DNA of 64,000 nt from LMUY01 sp965276785 (GTDB lineage: Bacteria; Pseudomonadota; Alphaproteobacteria; Acetobacterales; Acetobacteraceae). Of the stretch, positions 39,300 to 49,400 are shown one piece after another (position 1 is the first letter of the stretch; every line of letters begins with the position of its first letter). A program made the translations under genes and the position numbers. The stretch spans positions 3,410,001 through 3,474,000 of the forward strand of contig OZ255629.1 of the NCBI GenBank assembly GCA_965276785.1, written 5' to 3'. The notes below the pieces were generated by a model. That model was not told the origin of the DNA, made no database searches, and saw only the letters and a program-made list of their open reading frames with translations.

Positions 39300-40374
39300 A
39301 TGGAGCCGCCCGTGACCGAGTATAAACGTATCGCCGTTGACAGGTCCAAGCACGTCTTCACACTTCATGGCATTGATGCGAAGAGCCACACGGTGCTGCG
39401 TCGCAACCTGCGCCGCGCCGCCTTCATCGAATTCTTCCGCAAGCTGCCACCGACGCAGATCGCGATGGAAGCGTGCGGCGGCTCCCACCACTGGGGGCGC
39501 GAGTTGCAGGCGCTCGGCCACCGAGTGGCACTGACCCCGCCGCAATACGTCAAGCCGTTCGTCAAGCGTGGCAAGAACGACCGCAACGATGCGGAGGCGA
39601 TCTGCACCGCCGCCGGGCCAGCCGGACATGGCGCAGGTGCCAGTCAAGTCGGCCCAGGCGCAGGCCGCCGCCATGCTGCTCAGCGTGCGCGAGTTGCTGA
39701 CCCGGCAACACACCCAGCTGGTCAACGCCCTGCGCGGGCACGCCGCCGAGTTCGGCTTAATCGCCGCCAAGGGCGAGGCCGGGTTGCGCGAGGTGATCGC
39801 CAAAGCCGCCGATGCACAAGCCCTGCCCAAGCCGGCAGCCGAGGCACTGGCGCTGCTGGCGGCAGAGATCGACCGGGTGGAGGTGCGGCTGGCCGAGACC
39901 GACAGAACGCTGCTGGCTCAGCACAAGGCCTCTCCCATGAAGCCGGTTGCTGGCCGAGATCTCCGGCGTGGGGTGGCTCACCGCGCTGACCCTGTCACTG
40001 CGGGTCGACCCGGCGCAGTTCCGCTCGGGCCGCCATCTCGCCGCCTGGCTGGGGCTGGTGCCGCGCGAGCACTCCACCGGCGGCAAGCAGCGCCTCGGCG
40101 GCATCAGCCGCGCCGGTAACGAGCGCATCCGCAGCCTACTGGTGCTGGGAGCCACCGCCGTGATCCGCCATGCCAAGCCGGGCAAGACCGCGCCGTGGCT
40201 GCTGTGCTTGCTGGAGCGCAAGCCGCGCAAGCTCGCGGCGGTGGCTCTGGCCAACAAGATCGCCCGGGTTGCCTGGGCGGAGCTGGCCAAAGGTTCCGCC
40301 TGCGTAGCAGGTGGAAGGCCAGCGGAGGGCATGATGGCGAGCGGAGAGGCTTACCGGCAACCAGCCAAGGCCTG
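39300..40374 (+). pseudogene. IS110/IS1111 transposase, two frameshifts
   Basis: Recombinase of the DEDD type. Frame 1 (39300 to about 39615) carries YKRIAVDRSKHVFTLHG (first Asp), QIAMEACGGSHHWGREL (Glu) and KRGKNDRNDAEAICTAA (DxxD). The sequence continues in frame 2 (MAQVPVKSAQAQAAAMLLSV to about HKASPM), then in frame 3 (LLAEISGVGWLTALTL to the C-terminal HLAAWLGLVPREHSTGGKQR and GISRAGNERIRSLL, with the conserved Ser/Gly region). Each shift is explained by one extra base: near the GCCGCCGGG at about 39610-39620 and near ATGAAGCC at about 39940. Probably inactive, or base-calling errors. Confidence 0.85.
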
Positions 40375-40375
40375 A

Positions 40376-40606
40376 CCGTCCGCCAGCCGCAGGTGTAAGA
40401 GGGCAGACAGGAGAAGATGCTGATCGGTCGGACCGACGATCCACCAAGCCCGTGTAGCCCGTCGGCCAGCAAGGCCGCCAATGCGTTTGGGCGTGGATCG
40501 CGGAACCCATCTAGGCCAGCGGCCGTGAGCCGCACCCCAAAGGCCGGACACACGAGCGCAACCGCACCAGATCAGACAATCTTCACCCGAGCCCCTTGCA
40601 TCCAAA
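40376..40606 (+). ncRNA. Candidate bridge/seek RNA region of the IS1111-type element
   Basis: A noncoding stretch of about 230 bases between the transposase stop and the right inverted repeat. In IS110-family elements a noncoding end encodes a bridge (seek) RNA that guides target choice; in the IS1111 subgroup it lies on this 3' side. I see several GC-rich potential stems but have not folded the sequence. The call is inference from family knowledge and position. Confidence 0.35.
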
Positions 40607-40638
40607 GGGCCGTCCACACGTTGGCTACGGCTGCTGGT

Positions 40639-41091
40639 TTAGCGCTCTTTGAACTGGCGGTGGCAGGCGCCGCAGGCGGCGCCGGTGGCTTTGAACTGGG
40701 CGGCAAAGCCGGCCTTGTCGTCAGCCGCGGCCAAGGTGGCCAGCTTGTCGGCCTGGTCGTGCGAGTTGGCCGCGTCCTGCTCGAACTCGGCGCGCTTGGT
40801 CCAGATGTCGGGCCGCGCCTTGGTGTCGTGACCAGTCTGGGTGCCATCCGGGAACAGGCTGGGGATGACCTGGCTCCAACTCGCCAGCCCCTTGGCACCA
40901 TCTTCGTACTGCTTCACATCCGCGCCTGATGCCACGCCGGCCTTCATCGCGCTGGTAATGCCGCCTTGCAGGTCGAAGCCAGCCTGCCGGGCGGCGATGA
41001 TGTCGTCGGGCTTGAGGTCGACGCTGCCCGCTCCGGCTGCCATCGCCAGCATCGCCGCCACGACGAGACCGCCTGTTTTCCAAGGACGCAC
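40639..41091 (-). CDS. Cytochrome c'-type protein (cytochrome c556 family)
   Basis: Periplasmic four-helix-bundle c-type cytochrome. The 150-residue precursor has a signal peptide (RPWKTGGLVVAAMLAMAAGAG, about 2-23), helical body with DIIAARQAGFDLQGGI and PDIWTKRAEFEQDAAN, and the single haem site CGACH near the C-terminus in the position typical of cytochrome c' (…AACGACHRQFKER). The start is taken as GTG 41091, following GGAGGAG; longer frames are unlikely. It may buffer electrons or gases such as NO; the specific role is unknown. Confidence 0.9.
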   Translation of the reverse strand: MRPWKTGGLVVAAMLAMAAGAGSVDLKPDDIIAARQAGFDLQGGITSAMKAGVASGADVKQYEDGAKGLASWSQVIPSLFPDGTQTGHDTKARPDIWTKRAEFEQDAANSHDQADKLATLAAADDKAGFAAQFKATGAACGACHRQFKER

Positions 41092-41213
41092 TCCACGTTC
41101 TCCTCCGTTAACCGATCGCACACTGTCATCCGTCATGCTGCGCCGCCATGGAAAAGCGCATGACAGCGCACCGCTTTCGCGGCTACCGAGGTGAGAAGGA
41201 GGTATCATCGCCT

Positions 41214-41798
41214 ATGCCAGCCAGCATCCGTGCCGTCGTCGTGTTCTGTGGCTCCCGTGTCGGGCATGACCCGGCTTGGCGGGCCGCGGCGGAGGCGCTC
41301 GGGCGCGGCCTGGCCACGTCCGGCATTCGGCTGATCTATGGCGGCGGCCGGGTGGGGCTGATGGGCGCAGTGGCGGATGGCGCCTTGGCCGGCGGCGGCG
41401 CGGTCACCGGCATCATCCCGGACTTCTTGCGCGCCCGCGAAGTGGCCCATCCCAACGTGACAGACCTGATCGTCACGGACAGCATGCATCGGCGCAAGGC
41501 CATGATGTTCGAGCAGGCAGACGCGTTCGTGACCTTGCCGGGCGGCCTCGGCACGCTGGACGAGACGGTCGAGATCGTCACCTGGCGCCAGCTTGGCTTG
41601 CACGACCGGCCGATATTGATTGGCAACATCAACGGATGGGCGACCGGGCTGCTGTCGGTGCTGAACGGCTTCGTCAGCGACGGTTTTGCCGACCCGTCCT
41701 CCCGCGCCCTGTATGAGGTGTTGGTGGACGTGCCGGCCATCCTGCGGCGCCTGCTCACGATGCCAGGCCGGCCCGATGTCTCGTCCGCTCGGACCTGA
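41214..41798 (+). CDS. LOG family protein (TIGR00730, nucleotide 5'-monophosphate phosphoribohydrolase)
   Basis: A 194-residue Rossmann-fold protein with VVFCGSRVGHDPAW at the N-terminus, the phosphate-binding RLIYGGGRVGLMG, MHRRKAMMFEQADAFV, and the family signature PGGLGTLDETVE. LOG proteins cleave cytokinin-type or ordinary purine nucleoside monophosphates to base plus ribose phosphate; in bacteria without plant hosts they are thought to act in nucleotide salvage or detoxification. AAGGAGG lies about 11 bases before ATG 41214. It is divergent from the cytochrome c' gene. Confidence 0.93.
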   Translation: MPASIRAVVVFCGSRVGHDPAWRAAAEALGRGLATSGIRLIYGGGRVGLMGAVADGALAGGGAVTGIIPDFLRAREVAHPNVTDLIVTDSMHRRKAMMFEQADAFVTLPGGLGTLDETVEIVTWRQLGLHDRPILIGNINGWATGLLSVLNGFVSDGFADPSSRALYEVLVDVPAILRRLLTMPGRPDVSSART

Positions 41799-41855
41799 CG
41801 CACCGTGCCTTATGCTTGCGGGGGACCGCACCCGGGGTTATACGGCGCGCTCGGT

Positions 41856-41932
41856 CGGAGCGTAGCTCAGCCTGGTAGAGCGCTTGCTTCGGGAGCCAGA
41901 GGCCGGAGGTTCGAATCCTCTCGCTCCGACCA
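41856..41932 (+). tRNA. tRNA-Pro (anticodon CGG), CCA encoded
   Basis: A 77-base cloverleaf with acceptor arms CGGAGCG/CGCTCCG, D arm GCTC...GAGC, T arm GGAGG-TTCGAAT-CCTCT and an encoded ACCA tail. The anticodon loop is TTCGGGA, giving anticodon CGG. The anticodon stem, CTTGC against GCCAG, has one U-C mismatch in the middle, where a G-C or U-A pair would be expected. It is isolated between the LOG gene and glgC. Confidence 0.96.
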
Positions 41933-42073
41933 ATCCAGTCTGGTTCGTCGCGACCCTATGCTGCACATCAGGGTCGCGCGTGCGGAGCGTTGCCGTGATC
42001 GGCGTATCAACCTAGCGTTTCGCGCCTGCTGGATGGGTCGCTTCAACCGGCCCCGGCGCCGGGAGCAAACCAC

Positions 42074-43342
42074 ATGACAGCGCTTGCGACTTCTGCCGCT
42101 CCGATTTCGCGCCACGCGATGGCCTATGTGCTGGCAGGCGGCCGCGGCTCCCGGCTGCATGAGCTGACCGACACGCGCGCCAAGCCGGCGGTGTATTTCG
42201 GCGGCAAGTCGCGGATCATCGACTTCGCGCTGTCCAACGCGCTGAACTCGGGCATCCGGCGGATCGGCATCGCAACCCAGTATAAGGCCCATTCGCTGAT
42301 CCGCCATCTGCAGCGCGGCTGGAACTTCCTGCGCCCCGAGCGTAACGAGAGCTTCGACATCCTGCCCGCCAGCCAACGCATCAGCGAGACCGCGTGGTAC
42401 GCCGGCACTGCCGATGCCGTGTATCAGAACATCGACATCATTGCGAGCTATGCACCACAATATATTGTGCTGCTCGCAGGGGATCATGTCTATAAGATGG
42501 ATTATGAGGTCATGCTGCAGCAGCATGTGCAAACCGGGGCGGATGTCACCGTCGGCTGCATCGAGGTGCCGCGGCAGGAGGCGAGCGGCTTCGGCGTGAT
42601 GCATGTGGATGCCGAAGACCGCCTGCTGGCGTTCCTTGAGAAGCCCAAGGACCCGCCGGGCATGCCGGACAAGCCGGATATGGCGTTGGCCTCAATGGGC
42701 ATCTATGTGTTCGACACAGCTTTTCTGTTCGAACAACTCCGGCGTGATGCGGCGGACCCGGCCTCGCTGCGCGACTTCGGCCGCGACATCATCCCCTACA
42801 TCGTGAAACACGGCAGGGCGGTCGCACACCGGTTCGTGCATTCCTGCGTCCGCTCGACGATGGAGTCGGAAACCTATTGGCGCGACGTCGGGACCGTGGA
42901 CGCGTATTGGGCGGCCAATATCGACCTCACCGACGTGGTGCCGGGCCTCGACTTGTACGACCAAGACTGGCCGATCTGGACCTATGGCGAGATCACACCG
43001 CCCGCGAAATTTGTCCACAACAGCGAAGGACGGCGGGGTTTTGCCGTGGACTCGATGGTCTCGGGCGGCTGCATCGTCTCGGGCAGCGCCATCAGCCGCT
43101 CGCTGCTATGCACCGGCGTGCACGTGCATAGCTATGGCCGGCTGGAGAACACGGTGATCATGCCCTATGTGGATGTGGCGCGCGGCGTGCGGCTGAAGGA
43201 CGTGGTGGTGGACCGGGGGGTGCGTTTGCCGGCTGGACTGGTGATTGGCGAGGACCGTGTGCTGGACGCGCAGCGCTTCCGCCGGACCGAAAGGGGCGTG
43301 TGCCTGGTCACTCAGCCGATGATCGACCGGCTGACGAATTAG
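42074..43342 (+). CDS. glgC: Glucose-1-phosphate adenylyltransferase
   Basis: Makes ADP-glucose for glycogen. The 422-residue protein has the nucleotidyltransferase motif [30 protein letters not shown], the activator/substrate-binding GTADAVYQN and [13 protein letters not shown] segments, [16 protein letters not shown], and the C-terminal left-handed beta-helix region ([20 protein letters not shown]). Length and features match bacterial GlgC. It is followed by glgA after 17 bases; no branching or phosphorylase genes are within the window. Confidence 0.97.
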   Translation: MTALATSAAPISRHAMAYVLAGGRGSRLHELTDTRAKPAVYFGGKSRIIDFALSNALNSGIRRIGIATQYKAHSLIRHLQRGWNFLRPERNESFDILPASQRISETAWYAGTADAVYQNIDIIASYAPQYIVLLAGDHVYKMDYEVMLQQHVQTGADVTVGCIEVPRQEASGFGVMHVDAEDRLLAFLEKPKDPPGMPDKPDMALASMGIYVFDTAFLFEQLRRDAADPASLRDFGRDIIPYIVKHGRAVAHRFVHSCVRSTMESETYWRDVGTVDAYWAANIDLTDVVPGLDLYDQDWPIWTYGEITPPAKFVHNSEGRRGFAVDSMVSGGCIVSGSAISRSLLCTGVHVHSYGRLENTVIMPYVDVARGVRLKDVVVDRGVRLPAGLVIGEDRVLDAQRFRRTERGVCLVTQPMIDRLTN

Positions 43343-43359
43343 CCCGGTTGGCTGCATCC

Positions 43360-44802
43360 ATGAAGGTTCTGGCGGCGGCGAGCGAGCTCTATCCGCTCAT
43401 CAAGACGGGCGGCCTTGCCGACGTGACGGGAGCGTTGCCGGCCGCCTTGGCGCATCGGGGCGTGGAGGTGCGCTCGTTGCTGCCGGGCTTCCCCGCAGTA
43501 ATGGCCGGGTTGTCCGCGGCTGAGCCGGTGCATGCGTATCCGGCGCTGCAAGGCGGCGCGGCGCGGGTGCTGGCCGGTCAGGCCGGGGCGCTGCGCCTGT
43601 TCGTGCTGGACGCGCCGCATTTGTTCGACCGTCCGGGCAGCCCGTACATGGCGGCGGACGGGCAGGACTGGCCCGACAACCCGCAGCGCTTCGCGGCGCT
43701 GGCGCGGGTGGCGGCCGATATCGGGTTGGGCGCCGTGCCGGGCTGGGTGCCGGCCTGCGTGCACTGCCACGACTGGCAGACGGGTCTCGCACCCGCCTAC
43801 CTGGCGTTGGCCGGGGGCGCCCGCCCGCGCACGGTGATGACCATTCACAATCTTTCCTTCACCGGACAGGTGCCGCTGTCGCTGTCGCAGGAACTGGGCC
43901 TGCCAGAGCGCGCGCTCGGCACCGACGGGGTGGAGTTCTATCAATCGATCGGCTTCATGAAGGCCGGGCTCTACTACGCGGACGCGATCACCGCGGTGAG
44001 CCCCCGCTATGCCGAGGAAATCCAGACGCCGGCGCTGGGCTGCGGCTTCGACGGGCTGCTGCGGAGCCGGCGGCCCGTGTTGCACGGCATCCTTAACGGC
44101 ATCGACGAGGCGGTCTGGAACCCCTGGACCGACGCGCATGTGCCGGCGCGTTATCGCCGGGGCCATCTCCGGGGCAAGGCGAAGTGCAAGGCCGCGCTGC
44201 AAGCCCGCTTCGGCCTGGCCGCCGAGCCCGGTGCGCTGCTGTTCGGCATGGTCAGCCGGCTGACCGGGCAGAAGGGTGTGGACCTGGTGCTTGGCAGCGT
44301 TGGCGCGCTGGTGGCGGAAGGGGCGCAACTGGTTGTGCTGGGGGCGGGTGAGCCGGGGCTGGAACGCGGCCTTGCCGAGGCGGCCGCGCAGCACCCGGGC
44401 CGGGTCGGCACGCTGATCGGCTATGACGAGGCGGCGGCGCACCAGATCATCGCCGGGTCGGACGCGCTGCTGGTGCCCAGCCGGTTCGAACCTTGCGGCC
44501 TCACCCAGATGATGGCGATGCGCTACGGCGCCGTGCCGGTGGTGAGCCGGGTGGGCGGGTTGGCCGACAGCGTGGTGGACGCCAACGCGGCGGCGCTGCG
44601 GGCCGGCGTGGCGACCGGCGTGGTTGTAGACCCGTCGCCGGAGGGGCTGAGCCATGCGTTGCGCCGGGCGAGCCAGCTTTGGTCGCAGCCGGCGGCATGG
44701 GGCCAGATGGTAAAAGCCGGCATGGCCACCGATATGGGCTGGTCGGCGGCGGCGGCGCAGTATGAGGCGGTGTTGCGCGGGCCGGGCACGGGCGCTGCAT
44801 AG
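43360..44802 (+). CDS. glgA: Glycogen synthase
   Basis: ADP-glucose-dependent GT5 synthase that extends alpha-1,4-glucan. The 480-residue protein begins MKVLAAASELYPLIKTGGLADV, with the KTGGL ADP-glucose-binding motif, then VHCHDWQTGLAP, FTGQVPL, and the GT-B C-terminal domain MVSRLTGQKGVDLV and SDALLVPSRFEPCGLTQ, where the EPCGL segment holds the donor-site Glu. The ATG at 43360 is preferred; an overlapping frame reading back into glgC lacks support. It pairs with glgC as a two-gene unit. Confidence 0.97.
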   Translation: MKVLAAASELYPLIKTGGLADVTGALPAALAHRGVEVRSLLPGFPAVMAGLSAAEPVHAYPALQGGAARVLAGQAGALRLFVLDAPHLFDRPGSPYMAADGQDWPDNPQRFAALARVAADIGLGAVPGWVPACVHCHDWQTGLAPAYLALAGGARPRTVMTIHNLSFTGQVPLSLSQELGLPERALGTDGVEFYQSIGFMKAGLYYADAITAVSPRYAEEIQTPALGCGFDGLLRSRRPVLHGILNGIDEAVWNPWTDAHVPARYRRGHLRGKAKCKAALQARFGLAAEPGALLFGMVSRLTGQKGVDLVLGSVGALVAEGAQLVVLGAGEPGLERGLAEAAAQHPGRVGTLIGYDEAAAHQIIAGSDALLVPSRFEPCGLTQMMAMRYGAVPVVSRVGGLADSVVDANAAALRAGVATGVVVDPSPEGLSHALRRASQLWSQPAAWGQMVKAGMATDMGWSAAAAQYEAVLRGPGTGAA

Positions 44803-44875
44803 CGGCGGCGCGGCGCGGGCAATTGCCCCCGTGTGGGGCGCACGATAGGAAGCAAGCGTGTTGAGGAGTATCGCG

Positions 44876-45727
44876 ATGCAGCAAGAGTATGCCGCTGCCG
44901 GGGAGGCGGCCGCGCTGGACGCCGGCTCGCCGCCACTGGCGGGTCCGAAGCTGCCGGGGAACGTCACCGAGCAGACGGTGCTGGCCGTGCACCACTGGAC
45001 GGACCGGCTGTTCAGCCTGACTTTGACACGTGACCCGGGCTTCCGCTTCGAGAACGGCCAGTTTGTCATGATCGGGCTGATGGCTGCCGGCAAGCCTATG
45101 CTGCGCGCCTACAGCATGGCCAGCCCCAACCATGCCGACACGCTGGAGTTCTTGAGCATCAAGGTGCCTGAGGGGCCGCTGACGTCGCGGCTGCAGCACG
45201 TGCAGGTCGGGGACAAGGTGCTGGTGGGGCGCAAGCCGACTGGGACGCTGCTGCTGGACAATCTGCGCCCCGGGCGCACGCTGTACATGTTCGCGACCGG
45301 CACCGGCTTGGCGCCGTTCCTGAGCCTGGTGGCGGACCCTGACTTGTATGGGCGGTTTGAGCACATTGTGCTGACCCATACCTGCCGCCGGGTGGCGGAA
45401 CTGGCCTATGCCGACCACCTGACCGAGCACCTGCCCAACCACGAGTTCCTGGGCGAAGACGTGCGGGCGAAACTGGTTTATTATCCGACTGCCACCCGCG
45501 AGCCGTTCAAGCACCAGGGTCGGATCACCGAGTTGATTGCGAATGGCCATTTGTTTCGCGACACCGGGCTGTCGCCGCTCGACCCGGCGCAGGATCGGGC
45601 GATGATCTGCGGCAGCCAGCAGATGCTGGACGACCTCAAGGCGATGCTGCTGGACCGGGGCTTCACCGAGGGCAGCAGCAGCGAGCCAGGGGAGTTCGTG
45701 ATTGAAAAGGCGTTTGCCGAGCGATAG
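44876..45727 (+). CDS. fpr: Ferredoxin--NADP(+) reductase
   Basis: FAD enzyme that exchanges electrons between NADPH and ferredoxin/flavodoxin, cytoplasmic. The 283-residue protein shows the FAD-binding motif LRAYSMASPNHADTLEF (RxYS type), the LTSRLQHVQVGDKV segment, the NADP fold MFATGTGLAPFLS, the ICGSQQML motif and the subclass I C-terminus EFVIEKAFAER. The ATG at 44876 has GAGGAG about 6 bases upstream. Expression is not visibly linked to glgA, which lies 73 bases upstream. Confidence 0.95.
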   Translation: MQQEYAAAGEAAALDAGSPPLAGPKLPGNVTEQTVLAVHHWTDRLFSLTLTRDPGFRFENGQFVMIGLMAAGKPMLRAYSMASPNHADTLEFLSIKVPEGPLTSRLQHVQVGDKVLVGRKPTGTLLLDNLRPGRTLYMFATGTGLAPFLSLVADPDLYGRFEHIVLTHTCRRVAELAYADHLTEHLPNHEFLGEDVRAKLVYYPTATREPFKHQGRITELIANGHLFRDTGLSPLDPAQDRAMICGSQQMLDDLKAMLLDRGFTEGSSSEPGEFVIEKAFAER

Positions 45728-46483
45728 GCAATCGTCCCCATCTTTCCTCCTCCCGTGTTTAAGGGTGAGGGTTGCCGTGCGGGATGATATCGGCTTCGGC
45801 TCTGAATCGGCCTGACATCAATGACGGGGTCGAGCGAGGCGGTGCGCGGTCACCCTTGACCTCTCCCGCCCGCCGGGCGTGCGGTTCCAATGGTGCAAAC
45901 ATGCCCTCATTGTCGAGGCAGATTTCATGATGCGCGTACGCGGGTTAGCGCTGGAATTCCCGTCGAATGTCGCGGATGATTGGGGGTAGGTAACTCTGAT
46001 CGAGCAAGAAACTAAAGGTCAGCCGGATGGAGGGGACATGCTCTCCAATGATCACGGCAAAAGCATCGAGTCCCCCTTCAGGAAGGTAGTATTATCGCAG
46101 ACCGTGTCATCCCGGACCACCCCGACGAACGGTCCGGCGCGCACCTCGATTAGTGTTGGGTAGCCAAGTTCATTGCTTCGCCCAAGCGGCTCAGGCGAAG
46201 TCGGGAACGCCCATCAGCGATCACCACGCCAGTATCACGTTCGTCAAACATGCTGTCTGCAGCTTACGTAGACGTCAGCGACACAGGAAGCCGCGTGGAG
46301 CGTCGAGCGGGGAGTGTTCACAAGCGCCGCACCTCCGCGGCTTCTCGGAGCCAGACACGCCAGAGGATTGCCAGACCAAGGACAGCGGCGCGAACGCCTC
46401 CCGCGGGTTGAGTGTGGATAATGCAGATTACATCGCCGCTCGAGCTTGCCGTAAGCTCGCGCCCACGCGGCGACGCCCCCAGC
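45728..46483. other. 756-base gap, no supported gene; possible remnant
   Basis: No frame here has convincing coding features. On the minus strand at about 45945-46091 a 48-codon open stretch ends in SFLLDQSYLPPIIRDIRREF followed by a stop; it reads like the end of a decayed helical protein but lacks a start and any recognised family. The rest shows no repeats, tRNA or clear terminator that I can identify. Composition is somewhat AT-richer than the flanks. Confidence 0.5.
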
Positions 46484-49400
46484 TCACAGCTTGAACTGGA
46501 AGCTCTGCGACGACCCGGCTTGGCCGGCGAGCACGCTGCTGGGAATCGCGGTTCCGTCGATGCTTGCGCCGCCAGAGAGCAGGGCAGCCACGCCGTTGGC
46601 CGGGTTGAGGTCATTCACCGTCACGGTGTGGGTTCCGGCAAAGCTGCCCATCACGTCGAACACCTGCGATGGGCCGCTGCCCTGCACCGCGGTCAGGCTC
46701 TGCACACCACCGATCTGGCTGCCGTCGACGCTGATGGTAAACGGCACGGCCGCGCCCGCGCCGTATGTCGCCAGGTTGAGCGCCAGCGTGTCGGGCCCCG
46801 AACCAAGCACGGTCGGAGCAGCCTCACCCGGCGCGGCGAAGCTGAAGCCGAGGCTGCCGTCGTTGCTTAGCACCGCGCCCGCGCCGGCGAGCGTCTGCCC
46901 ATTGATGGCGGCACTATCCACCAGCAACAGGCTGCTGCTGGCATTGAGGTAGGTGACGCCTACCGTATGGCTGGTGCCGGGAGCGAAATTGCCCAGCACG
47001 TCCAACTCCTGCGATTGGCCGTCCAGCACGTTGGCCGTGGCGGTCTGGATGCCGCCCACCTGCTGCCCGTCGACGCTCAGGGTAAAGAACGCGCCGGCCG
47101 GCTGTGCCCGTTGCGACACCTGCAGCGCCAGCACGTCGGGCCCGGCGCCGATGGTCGGGGCCGCGCCGGCACCGGCGAAGGTGAAGGCCGCCGTGCCATC
47201 GTTGCTCAGCACGGCTTGCCCGCCGGCGATGCCCGTCCCGTCAATCGCGGCACTGTCCACGAACAGCAGGCTGTTGGAAGCATTGAGGTAATCGATCGTG
47301 ACCCTGTGGTCGCCGGGCGTGAAGCTGCCCAACGCGTCGAGCGTCTCCGTTTGGCCGGCGAGCACGTCGGCAAACGTGGTTTGCACGCCGCCGACCTGGG
47401 TGCCGTCGACGCTGATGGTATACTTGGCTCCCGCCGGCGCCGCCCGTTGCGACACATGCAGCGCCAGCGTGTCCGGCCCCGTGCCCACGGTGACTGGGTC
47501 GGGCTGGAATCCCGAGCCCGTCACCTCGAACACCGAACCGACTGTGTTGTAGGCGCCGTGACTGAACCCGGTCACGGGGAGGACTTGCACGCTGCCGCCG
47601 GCGGTATATCCGAACAAATTGCCTTGCGCGTCCGCGACCAGGCCGCCTTGCGGCGTCTCTCCGTCCGTGACGGCCAGGTTCAGCAACGTGGCCGGCGCGC
47701 TCGCATAGAGGCCGTTGATGTCCGCCAATTCGAACACTGTCCCATCCGGGCCGCCGGAGCCCTCGCCGAACAAGTTCCCTGCCGCATCCACGATTAGCGA
47801 ACCGATCGCGGACCCGGTGGCGCCGTCGAGGCTGGCCAGCACGGTCGGCGTCTCGGAGACGTTGTAGGCGGGCTTGGCCAGCTCGAAGATCACCCCCTCG
47901 CCGTAAGCGCCGCCCGAGCCGGTGGTGCCGAATAGATCTCCAGCCGCATCCACCGCCAGGCTGCTATCGGCCGTCAGCAGACCGGCTGGACCGTAGCCGA
48001 CGAATGACGCTTGGCCGCCGAGAAACTGGCTGGGCGCAAGCTCAAATACCCCGCTGGCCGGGCCATTGGACCCGGTCAAAGTCTCTACACCGAAGACGTC
48101 GCCCTGCCCGTCGATAGACAGGCCGCCGGTCGTCGGGCCCGCATCGGGCGTCGGCAGCGCCATTGCATTTCCCAAGGAAGGCCCGCTGGCCACTTCAAAC
48201 CAGCCATTTTGAGAGACGCCAAAGATGTTTTCCGCCGTGTCGGCGACCAATTGATAGGGCGGCCTCAAGTCTGCGCCGATGCCAACCGGTGTTGCCCCGG
48301 TATTGTTTCCGGCCGCCCCGAACAGATCGAACTCTGAGCCGGGCAAGGTCTGCCGGTTTACCCCGGTGAACAACTGCCCCGACGCAAGTGCCACCACCGA
48401 ACCCGGCTCGGTGGACACGTCGTTGCCGATCGTCGCTACGCCAACTGGGCCGGAATAGCTGCCGCCTTGGTTGACGAACTCGGTTACGTCCCCGTTTCCC
48501 GCGGCGCCGGCGAACTGCGCGGCGGTAAGGATGAACACGTTCCCTGCCGCATCCACCGTCAGCGGCACGTCCGGCGCCACGCCGTAGAATGTGCTCGTCT
48601 CCCCGTTGTCGGTCACGAACTGGCCGAGCGAGACCACCTGGGGCGTGGCCTGGCTCGGACCCGCCGGGCTGGCCGCCGATGTGACGCTGGTCGTGGTGTC
48701 CGTGACCGAGATGCCGGCCGCATCCGTGTCCGTGACGGTGAAGCTGGTGGTCTGCGCCGGGCCGGCAGAAGGCAGGAATACCAGGCCCTGCACCGCCGCA
48801 GTCACGGCCGCGGCGCTGCCCGCCACCGTGTAGCTGCCGGTCGCCGCGTCATAAATCCCGCCCGATAGATCGGACAGCGTGCCGTTGGCCGGCGCCGACA
48901 GCGCCACCGTCACCTGCTCGGTCTGGTTCGCTCCCGCATCGGCGATGGTAACGCCCGCGAAGGGCGCGATCGTCGCCCCCGCCGCCACGATCTGCCCGGG
49001 GAGCGTGCCGCTGATCGAGAGCGCGGGGGACGCGGCGGTGGGCAGTTCGAAGATGGTGCCATAGCCGGAGAAGCTGGCGCTGAAGCCGCGCTCACCGCTC
49101 GCAGTCAGGCCGAACAGGTCCCCCGCCGCATCGATCAGCAACCCGCCTTGCGGGGCCGCCCCGTCGGTGCCGCCGAAGCTGAACAGCACGCGCGGCGTAG
49201 TGGCCGTGCTGGCGATCTCATAGAGGTAACCGTCGCCATAGGCGCCGCCGACAGGGGATTCGCCGAATACGTCGCCCGCGCTGTCGGTCACCGTGGCCGA
49301 AGACGTGCCCGCCAGCCCCACCCCGTCGAACACTGCGAACGATGGAAAGATGGAAGAGTAGTTGGGCACGTCCTTGTTGAGGGAGGTGAAGCCAGCATAC

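Larger units (their letters stand above)
39238..40628 (+). mobile_element. IS110-family element, IS1111 subgroup (decayed)
   Basis: Bounded by subterminal inverted repeats: GTGTGGACGGCCC at 39247-39259 and its exact inverse at 40607-40619, with the similarity extending to GTAGCC at 39238 and GGCTAC ending at 40628 (19 of 23 matching). Between them is a DEDD transposase gene with two frameshifts and about 230 noncoding bases on its 3' side. Such subterminal repeats plus a long 3' noncoding end are typical of the IS1111 subgroup. The true outer ends lie a few bases outside; inserted 5 bases after lpdA. Exact termini are not determinable from one copy. Confidence 0.8.

Noticed and set aside
43339..45093. 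A 584-codon minus-strand frame over glgA and fpr
   Set aside because: Antisense shadow of two well-supported genes.
46153..46494. 113-codon plus-strand frame before the repeat protein
   Set aside because: No ribosome binding site, no motif and unlikely composition; it runs into the end of the convergent gene.
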